DNA from: JAJAZB01 sp964244295
Lineage (GTDB): Bacteria > Bacteroidota > Bacteroidia > Cytophagales > Spirosomataceae
Reading direction: 5' to 3'
Length of the DNA: 64,000 bases
Assembly (NCBI GenBank): GCA_964244295.1
Contig: CAXTIG010000001.1
Location: 62,001-126,000 of the forward strand
A program made the position numbers and the translations under genes. The notes beneath the pieces are model-generated. The model did not search any database. It was not told the DNA's origin and was given only the letters and a program-made list of their open reading frames with translations. This document shows positions 54,684 through 60,542 of this stretch, piece by piece; the stretch's first letter is position 1; each line of letters starts with the position of its first letter.

Positions 54684-55160
54684 TCAGGCAAAAATGCCGG
54701 TCAGTGGGAGTTCAACCCCCACCGATGGGTCGATGATCGTTTCTGTTCCGTGAAAATACCGATACTGGTCAGGGTTTTCATACACAAAAACGCCCTTCAT
54801 GGCGGGCACCACAATCCAGCAGGAGCGAACGCCGAACCGAAAATAGACACTGACTTTGCCCACCATCTCCTCGTTGCTTTGGGAAGGTGACTGAATTTCA
54901 ACGCAAAGCAGCGGTGCATCGCTACGTTTGGCTGGTTCGGCAATAAAATCGAGGTCAAAAATCGGATACAGCAACACATCCGGGGTTGTACCATCGGGCA
55001 GCGTTGCCAACGAAACTTCCGAAACAACGCGGTAGCGCTCGCGAAGTTGAAGTTTTAACTCAAAGATGAGGTTGGCTTGAATGGCCCCGTGGGTAAAGTT
55101 CGGCATTGGCTTACCTCGTTCAAGTTCATACTCCGAAAGGGTCTCAACGAAAGATTCCAT
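54684..55160 (-). CDS. Uma2-family PD-(D/E)XK protein (3)
   Basis: The start at the ATG 55160 gives 158 residues, the same length as copy 2; the frame upstream runs into permease 4. Core residues are Thr-Pro-Asp-Val-Leu (Asp61) and Cys-Val-Glu-Ile-Gln-Ser-Pro (Glu88), then Lys-Val-Ser-Val-Tyr-Phe-Arg-Phe-Gly-Val. It abuts permease 3 at the stops and lies 37 bp from the start of permease 4. Confidence 0.85.
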   Translation of the reverse strand: MESFVETLSEYELERGKPMPNFTHGAIQANLIFELKLQLRERYRVVSEVSLATLPDGTTPDVLLYPIFDLDFIAEPAKRSDAPLLCVEIQSPSQSNEEMVGKVSVYFRFGVRSCWIVVPAMKGVFVYENPDQYRYFHGTETIIDPSVGVELPLTGIFA

Positions 55161-55178
55161 AACACAACGAAGTTTTTC

Positions 55179-55186
55179 CAAAACTA
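55179..55186 (-). promoter_or_regulatory. -7-like box in conserved Uma2/permease spacer (3)
   Basis: The minus-strand TAGTTTTG occurs in the third copy of the spacer block (55170-55194), which lacks one C found in the other two. Confidence 0.5.
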
Positions 55187-55197
55187 ACGAATTTCCC

Positions 55198-57567
55198 ATG
55201 CTCCGCAACTACCTCAAAATCGCCTGGCGCAACCTGTTGCGCAGCAAATCGTTCTCGGTGCTCAACATCCTGGGGCTGGCCCTGGGCATGACCTGTAGCC
55301 TGCTGATTTATCTGTGGATGAGCGACGAACTCCGCGTGGATGCCTTCCACGCCAACGGCCCGCAGTTGTACCGGGTGATGGAGCGGCAGTTTTACGACGG
55401 AAAAATCGAAGCGGGTGCCCAGTCGCCCGGCCTGCTGGCCGAGGAGTTGAAAGTGCAGTTTCCCGAAATCGTCCACGCCGCCGGGTACACGGCCTGGGAA
55501 GCCCGCATGACCTTCGCCGTGGGCGAAAAAGTCAACAAGGAGATGGGCCACTGGGCCGGGGCCGATTGGTTCAAAATGTTCTCCTTTCCGCTGCTGGCCG
55601 GTACGCCCGCCTCGGCGTTGGCCTCGCCGGGGAGCCTGGCGATTTCCCGAAAAATGGCCGAGAATTACTTCGGCAGCGCCGGGGCCGCCCTCGGAAAATC
55701 GATGCGGGTGGACAACGCGAAAGACTATCAAGTCACGGCAGTGTTCGAGAACCTGCCCAAACACGCCTCGGAAAAATACGATTTCCTGCTCAACTGGGAC
55801 GATTGCCTCGCCCGCAATTCCTGGATGAAAGACTGGGGAAACCACGGCCCCCGCACCTTCATTCAGGTGCGCCCGGATGCCAATGTGACGGCGTTGGAAG
55901 CCAAACTGAAGCACTTGTTGAAAAAGTACGATAAAACCCTGGATGCCAAATTCGACATTCACCAGTTCCTCCAACCCTACCCGGAGGCCTACCTCTACTC
56001 CAATTTTAAAAACGGGCAGCAGGACGGCGGGCGCATCGAATACGTGCGCCTGTTTGGCGTAGTGGCCATTTTCATCCTGCTCATTGCCTGCATCAATTTC
56101 ATGAATCTCGCCACGGCCCGCTCGGTGAAACGGGCGCGGGAAGTGGGTGTGCGGAAAGTCGTCGGGGCGGTGCGCGGGCTGCTCATCGGGCAGTTCATCG
56201 GCGAGGCGATGTTGCTCACGTTTCTGGCCCTCGGACTGGCCTTGTTGCTCGTGCTGGTGTTGTTGCCGGTCTTCAACGGGGTGACGGGCAAACAACTTTC
56301 GCTTCCGGTCACGGAAGTGCGGTTTTGGTCGATGGTGCTGGGCACCACCTTCGCCACCGGACTGGTGGCGGGCAGCTACCCGGCGCTTTTTCTTTCGGCC
56401 CTCAGTCCGGTGCGGGTGTTGAAGGGTACGCTTCGCTTTGGCTCTGGTGCCCGGCTGTTCAGGCAGGGGCTGGTCGTGTTTCAATTCGTACTGTCGATGC
56501 TGCTCATCATCGGGACATTGGTCGTGTACCGGCAAATCCAGTACGTTCAAAACGAAAACCTCGGCTACGAACGCGAAAACCTGATTTACATCCCGGCGGA
56601 GGGAGAATTGGGTGGGAAGTACGAAACCTTCAAACAGGAACTCCTGCGGATGCCGGGTGTGCAACAGGTGTCGTATATGTTTGAGGCACCCACGAACATC
56701 GGTAGCAGTACGGGAGGGGTGACCTGGACCGGCAAAGACCCCAACGTCACCATTGAATTTACCCAGACCGGTGTCGGGTACGATTTCATCAAAACGCTGA
56801 AAATCAAAACGCGGGGTCGGGAATTTTCGAAGGAATACGGCACCGACTCGACCAACTACCTCATCAACCAGGCCGCCGCCCGCCGCATCGGCTATGCCGA
56901 GCCGGTGGGGCAACCGCTGACGATGTGGGACCGGCCAGGGAAAATTATCGGGGTGATGGAGGATTTCCACTTCCAATCGCTGCACGAACCCATTCAGCCG
57001 CTCATCATCCGCTTCGACCCCCGTGCCGCTGGCAAAACTATTTTGGTGAGCACCCAGCCCGGCCAAACCAGACAGGCCCTCGCGAGTCTGGAACGCCTGA
57101 CCAAGCGCCTGAACCCAAAGTTCCCATTTACCTACCAGTTCGCCGACGAGGAATACCTGAAGTTGTACAAAAGCGAAACGGTGGTGAGTCGCCTCGCTAA
57201 TTCGTTTGCTTTCCTGGCCGTATTTATTTCTTGTCTGGGGTTGTTTGGGCTGGCGGCGTTCACCGCCGAGCAGCGCACCAAAGAAATTGGGGTGCGGAAG
57301 GTGCTGGGAGCCAGCGTGAGCAGCATTGTCAGTCTTCTTTCCAAAGATTTTCTAAAATTAGTCGTGCTCGCTATCCTCATCGCATCGCCCCTGGCCTGGT
57401 GGGCCATGCGCCGCTGGCTCGATGGGTTCGAATACAAAATTGCCCTTTCCTGGTGGGTGTTCGCCCTGGCGGGTGGGCTGGCCGTGGGCATTGCCTTTCT
57501 AACGGTGAGTTTTCAGAGCGTGAAGGCGGCGCTGCTGAATCCGGTGAAGAGTTTGAAAACGGAGTAG
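55198..57567 (+). CDS. MacB/FtsX-like ABC permease (4)
   Basis: The 789-residue permease starts at the ATG 55198 (Leu-Arg-Asn-Tyr-Leu-Lys-Ile-Ala-Trp-Arg-Asn-Leu); the longer frame is antisense to Uma2 (3). It has the standard two-core layout and ends Asn-Pro-Val-Lys-Ser-Leu-Lys-Thr-Glu. No fourth Uma2 gene follows; a repeat-rich 327-bp region comes next. Confidence 0.92.
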   Translation: MLRNYLKIAWRNLLRSKSFSVLNILGLALGMTCSLLIYLWMSDELRVDAFHANGPQLYRVMERQFYDGKIEAGAQSPGLLAEELKVQFPEIVHAAGYTAWEARMTFAVGEKVNKEMGHWAGADWFKMFSFPLLAGTPASALASPGSLAISRKMAENYFGSAGAALGKSMRVDNAKDYQVTAVFENLPKHASEKYDFLLNWDDCLARNSWMKDWGNHGPRTFIQVRPDANVTALEAKLKHLLKKYDKTLDAKFDIHQFLQPYPEAYLYSNFKNGQQDGGRIEYVRLFGVVAIFILLIACINFMNLATARSVKRAREVGVRKVVGAVRGLLIGQFIGEAMLLTFLALGLALLLVLVLLPVFNGVTGKQLSLPVTEVRFWSMVLGTTFATGLVAGSYPALFLSALSPVRVLKGTLRFGSGARLFRQGLVVFQFVLSMLLIIGTLVVYRQIQYVQNENLGYERENLIYIPAEGELGGKYETFKQELLRMPGVQQVSYMFEAPTNIGSSTGGVTWTGKDPNVTIEFTQTGVGYDFIKTLKIKTRGREFSKEYGTDSTNYLINQAAARRIGYAEPVGQPLTMWDRPGKIIGVMEDFHFQSLHEPIQPLIIRFDPRAAGKTILVSTQPGQTRQALASLERLTKRLNPKFPFTYQFADEEYLKLYKSETVVSRLANSFAFLAVFISCLGLFGLAAFTAEQRTKEIGVRKVLGASVSSIVSLLSKDFLKLVVLAILIASPLAWWAMRRWLDGFEYKIALSWWVFALAGGLAVGIAFLTVSFQSVKAALLNPVKSLKTE

Positions 57568-57570
57568 TGA

Positions 57571-57637
57571 GGAGTCAGGCGCGGGAGTGAGGAGAAAACC
57601 AACCCTACTTTTCTACTCACTCTTCGCTCCTGACTCC
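57571..57637. repeat. Heptad-type hairpin (GGAGTCA/GAGTGAG)
   Basis: GGAGTCAGG... at 57571-57598 pairs imperfectly with 57609-57637 (ending CCTGACTCC). The units GGAGTCA, GAGTGAG and GAGAAAA keep a 7-bp period. Confidence 0.7.
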
Positions 57638-57688
57638 AACGAAAGGCAAAAAAGGCATCCCACGGCGGGAGAAGATGTTTAGGATTTC

Positions 57689-57816
57689 AAAAAGAGGGAC
57701 TGTCATCCCGACGTTAGGAGGGATCTCGTTCGAGTACCGAATCGCTGGCTACCGGCAATCGTCTCGGAGAATTAACGAGATCCCTCCCTCGTTGGGATGA
57801 CAATCCCTCTTTTTTT
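57689..57816. repeat. Palindromic repeat, GTCATCCCG type (copy 3), terminator-like
   Basis: The left part 57689-57730 (AAAAAGAGGGACTGTCATCC onward) pairs with 57774-57815 with a few mismatches. The right arm ends in a run of seven or more T residues, giving a terminator-like form, as in copy 2. Confidence 0.85.
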
Positions 57817-57858
57817 CTGAAAAAATATCCGTGCGGATTTGCGTCCGATTGATTTATT

Positions 57859-57876
57859 TTTCTACGTTTGTAGAAA
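57859..57876 (+). promoter_or_regulatory. BlaI-type operator overlapping a -7 box
   Basis: TTTCTACGTTTGTAGAAA is a perfect palindrome with 7-bp arms around GTTT. Its centre reads TACGTTTG, a match to the -7 consensus TAnnTTTG, with a TTG about 21 bp upstream (near 57838). Repressor binding here would block transcription of the blaI-like gene 19 bp downstream, which fits autorepression. Confidence 0.6.
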
Positions 57877-57894
57877 CAAAGCCACAAACATAGA

Positions 57895-58266
57895 ATGAAA
57901 CTATCCCCAGCCGAAGAAACCCTGATGCAGCACCTGTGGAGTCGGGAGAAGGCGTTTATGAAAGACCTGCTCGACGCCTACGAAGAACCCAAACCCGCTG
58001 CCACCACCGTTGCCACCCTGATCAAACGCATGGCCGACAAAGGTTTCGTCGGCTACCGCGAATGGGGCAATTCTCGCGAATATTTTCCGCTCGTGACCCG
58101 GCAGGCGTATTTCGCCACGCACGTCAATGGCTTGATCAAGAACTTTTTCAATAATTCAGCCGCGCAGTTTGCCTCGTTTTTCACGACCGAAACCAACCTT
58201 TCGACGGGCGAACTGGAAGAATTGAAGACGATTATCGAACAACAACTCCAAAAGAAAAAGCCATGA
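57895..58266 (+). CDS. BlaI/MecI/CopY-family repressor
   Basis: The 123-residue protein is a winged-helix BlaI-type repressor: Leu-Ser-Pro-Ala-Glu-Glu at the start, the helix with Thr-Thr-Val-Ala-Thr-Leu-Ile-Lys-Arg-Met, and a wing with Tyr-Phe-Pro-Leu. The C-terminal helices should dimerise and carry the protease-sensitive site. It precedes and overlaps by 4 bp the M56 peptidase gene, the usual blaI-blaR1 order. Nothing nearby encodes a beta-lactamase, so the inducing stress is unknown. Confidence 0.93.
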   Translation: MKLSPAEETLMQHLWSREKAFMKDLLDAYEEPKPAATTVATLIKRMADKGFVGYREWGNSREYFPLVTRQAYFATHVNGLIKNFFNNSAAQFASFFTTETNLSTGELEELKTIIEQQLQKKKP

Positions 58267-59618
58267 TTGCGTACCTGCTCAAATCCATCCTGAGCCTGTT
58301 GCTCTTGTTTGGTTTTTACAAATTCTGGCTCGAAAATGAGCGGCTGCACCAATTCAAGCGGTTTTACTTGCTGGGCAGTCTGATCTTCTCCGCCCTCGTG
58401 CCGCTGATTTCGCTCCCAGGTTGGCCCGTTGCCGTTCCGCTTACCGACTTCCTGCCAGTGCCGTTCGTTGAGCGCGGAATCGGTACGACGCTTCCTCAAA
58501 CCGAGGTGCCACCGGTGCGGGACGACGCCGATTCGAGTATCTGGTGGTGGGTGTACGGGGCGATAACTGCGTTGATGCTGACGCGATTCGCGGCGAATCT
58601 GTACACCCTCGCCCGCCAAATCGACAGTCACCCCAACCAGCCCTTCCGAGGCGCGACGCTCGTTCGGCTCCGCGAAAGCGGGTCGCCCTACACGTTTCTG
58701 CATTACCTCTTCGTCCCCGACGATGCGTACCAGCGGGGCGAAATCGAAGGCGAACTCTTCACCCACGAACTGACCCACATCCGGCAGCGGCATTCGCTCG
58801 ACGTGTTGCTCATCGAATTGCTGCTTTGTTTCGGCTGGTTCAATCCGTTGCTGGTGTGGGTAAAGCGGGCCATTCAACTCAACCACGAATTTCTGGCCGA
58901 CGGCGTAGTGAACTCGACGTACCAAAACGTAAGGCACTACCAACTTCTGTTGCTTGCCAAACTGGCCCCCACCCCAGCAGTTCGGCTGACCAGCACGCTG
59001 ACTTTTCAAACCACCAAACAACGCTTGCTCATGATGACCAAACACACCTCAAGGGCCATCGCTTGGCTGGCGGGCGGAAGCACGGCTATCCTGTTCGGAA
59101 TACTGACCGCTGCGTTCAGCACGACCAGTTCAGCGCAAGTGGTACCTACTCCAAGCGGGTCCACTCCAGCGGTGACCAATCAGCCGCAACCGGAAACGGA
59201 CGTGGCGAAGATGGACCGACTGTACGGAGATAAGCTGGTGAGGACCTGGCCCGGAGGCAGCAAGCAGGTTTGGAGAAAATTCTCGGAATTATCGATGGCT
59301 GAGAAGAAAACAGTTCGGTTAATTCCCCCACAAGCCCGCAAAACGCCCACGGAAGCCCAGTTTGAGGAGTGGAAGAATCCCAAAAAATTTGGGGTTTGGG
59401 TCGACGGCAAACGCGATCGAAATTTTACAAAAACGCCCTACCAATCCACTGACATTGCCTCCTTCTGGGGAAGCTTCGTCCACAAAAATGCCCGCCAACC
59501 GGAGGGCTACCTGTACCAGATGGACCTGATGACCGAACCGTACTACGCGGCTTATCTGAAAGAAAAAGCCAAATCGCCGATGTTGGTCATCTGGAACCGT
59601 CCGCCAGCTAAACAGTAA
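58263..59618 (+). CDS. M56-family metallopeptidase sensor (BlaR1-like)
   Basis: The 451-residue protein has hydrophobic segments at about 3-20, 36-55, 92-112 and 258-275. A cytoplasmic zinc-protease loop carries His-Glu-Leu-Thr-His near residue 168. Behind the last helix is a ~170-residue periplasmic part with Gly-Val-Trp-Val-Asp-Gly-Lys-Arg, a feature of Bacteroidota M56 proteins; there is no penicillin-binding domain and no TonB tail. It should cleave or inactivate the BlaI partner when it senses an unknown envelope signal. Confidence 0.9.
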   Translation: MIAYLLKSILSLLLLFGFYKFWLENERLHQFKRFYLLGSLIFSALVPLISLPGWPVAVPLTDFLPVPFVERGIGTTLPQTEVPPVRDDADSSIWWWVYGAITALMLTRFAANLYTLARQIDSHPNQPFRGATLVRLRESGSPYTFLHYLFVPDDAYQRGEIEGELFTHELTHIRQRHSLDVLLIELLLCFGWFNPLLVWVKRAIQLNHEFLADGVVNSTYQNVRHYQLLLLAKLAPTPAVRLTSTLTFQTTKQRLLMMTKHTSRAIAWLAGGSTAILFGILTAAFSTTSSAQVVPTPSGSTPAVTNQPQPETDVAKMDRLYGDKLVRTWPGGSKQVWRKFSELSMAEKKTVRLIPPQARKTPTEAQFEEWKNPKKFGVWVDGKRDRNFTKTPYQSTDIASFWGSFVHKNARQPEGYLYQMDLMTEPYYAAYLKEKAKSPMLVIWNRPPAKQ

Positions 59619-59730
59619 CTTTGACCAAACGACAACTCCGAACCGAATGGGTCGCGTCCATTCGGTTCTTTCCGTTGCGGGCGAAACTACCCCCTTGCTC
59701 GATTCATTGACCTGTTTTCCATGAACTTCC

Positions 59731-59769
59731 TGTCCGAAACCGAACAAAAAAAGTGTCCACCAACGGACA
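59731..59769 (+). promoter_or_regulatory. Second pair of operator palindromes
   Basis: TGTCCGAAACCGAACA (59731-59746) and TGTCCACCAACGGACA (59754-59769) each differ by one arm base from TGTCCG-N4-CGGACA, the pattern seen upstream of the efflux operon. Their starts are 23 bp apart, and the second ends 53 bp before a TGGCAC box, against 21 and 54 bp at the first locus. This suggests the same activator binds both. Confidence 0.65.
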
Positions 59770-59777
59770 CTTTTTTT
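59746..59777. terminator. A-tract/T-tract hairpin, possible bidirectional terminator
   Basis: Seven A residues plus GTGTCC (59746-59758) pair perfectly with GGACAC plus seven T residues (59765-59777) across a 6-bp loop. This is a textbook intrinsic terminator 130 bp after the M56 gene. It contains the second operator palindrome, so one sequence may serve both roles. Confidence 0.65.
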
Positions 59778-59822
59778 GTTTAGCACAAATCAAATTATTG
59801 ACAGTCAATGGATTAAAATATC

Positions 59823-59840
59823 TGGCACGAACCTTTTGCA
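59823..59840 (+). promoter_or_regulatory. TGGCAC ... TTGCA box upstream of exported protein/permease operon
   Basis: TGGCACG and TTGCA are perfect sigma-54 half elements, but the GG and GC are separated by 12 bp where 10 is normal. The ATG of the next gene is 66 bp downstream of the TGGCAC box. Function as a sigma-54 promoter is therefore uncertain. Confidence 0.4.
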
Positions 59841-59888
59841 GGGCGAGTCGTCCCCTCAACCATCCTATAAATCACCCCGCTCCAAATC

Positions 59889-60521
59889 ATGAAAGTTGCC
59901 CTCACCATGTTTTTTATGGTCTCCAGCCTGATCGCCACGGCCCAGCAGCGCGTACTTCGGAAAAGCATTGACGACAACGGGCGCAAGCTCGTCGTCGAAA
60001 TTGACCTCGACCGGGCGGGCCAGGCCGTGCAGTACCGGGGCCGTTTCGACGTGAGCCAACTTGGGAAAAGCGAAAAACAAGCCCTCCTCGACCACGTCCT
60101 CGATTCGCTTCGGCTGCCCCGCCATACCGACGAGGTGGCCTTCCTCGACCAGGTGACGGAAGAACCGGAAGGGTTTCACCCCGCACGGGTTTCCCCGCCC
60201 CCCGCCCCACCCCGACTCAGACGCGCCATCGCTGCGACAGCTCCGGGTGCCGTCGGCACGGGCGTGGCAACGGCCTCCAGCGAGTCGGCTTTGACGTTGC
60301 CCGAATCACCCAGTGAGCCGACCGAACCCCTTTCCCAAATCGTCCAGGACCTGCGCCCGGAGGGAAAAATGCGGATTTACTGCGAATTCAAGCGCAACGG
60401 CGAAGTCTGGAAAGTAGAGCGGCTGCTCGACGTGCGCGGGAAATCGGAAGCCGAAAAAGAGCGGCTTATCGAAGAAACCCAGCGGCTGTTTAGCCAGGGC
60501 CTAATGCCCGCATCGTTCTGA
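59889..60521 (+). CDS. Exported protein of unknown function preceding permease 5
   Basis: The 210-residue protein has a signal peptide (Met-Lys-Val-Ala, hydrophobic core, Ala-Thr-Ala-Gln at about 18). A small beta/alpha N-terminal part (20-85) is followed by a Pro/Ala/Ser-rich linker (about 95-150) and a charged C-terminal region with Lys-Met-Arg-Ile-Tyr-Cys-Glu. No family is recognised. It is 21 bp upstream of permease 5, so the two are probably one operon, placed behind the second set of operator palindromes. Confidence 0.7.
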   Translation: MKVALTMFFMVSSLIATAQQRVLRKSIDDNGRKLVVEIDLDRAGQAVQYRGRFDVSQLGKSEKQALLDHVLDSLRLPRHTDEVAFLDQVTEEPEGFHPARVSPPPAPPRLRRAIAATAPGAVGTGVATASSESALTLPESPSEPTEPLSQIVQDLRPEGKMRIYCEFKRNGEVWKVERLLDVRGKSEAEKERLIEETQRLFSQGLMPASF

Positions 60522-60542
60522 TTTTTTCCAAGAAAAGGCCCA

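Larger units (their letters stand above)
57568..57894. other. 327-bp intergenic region with two repeats
   Basis: No gene is present. It holds the imperfect hairpin at 57571-57637, the long palindrome at 57689-57816 and the BlaI-type operator/promoter at 57859-57876. Confidence 0.8.

Noticed and set aside
55144..57066. 640-codon minus-strand ORF antisense to permease 4
   Set aside because: It is a composition shadow of the GC-rich permease gene: the protein is His/Gln/Arg-rich, matches no family, and the plus strand has a complete, recognisable permease.
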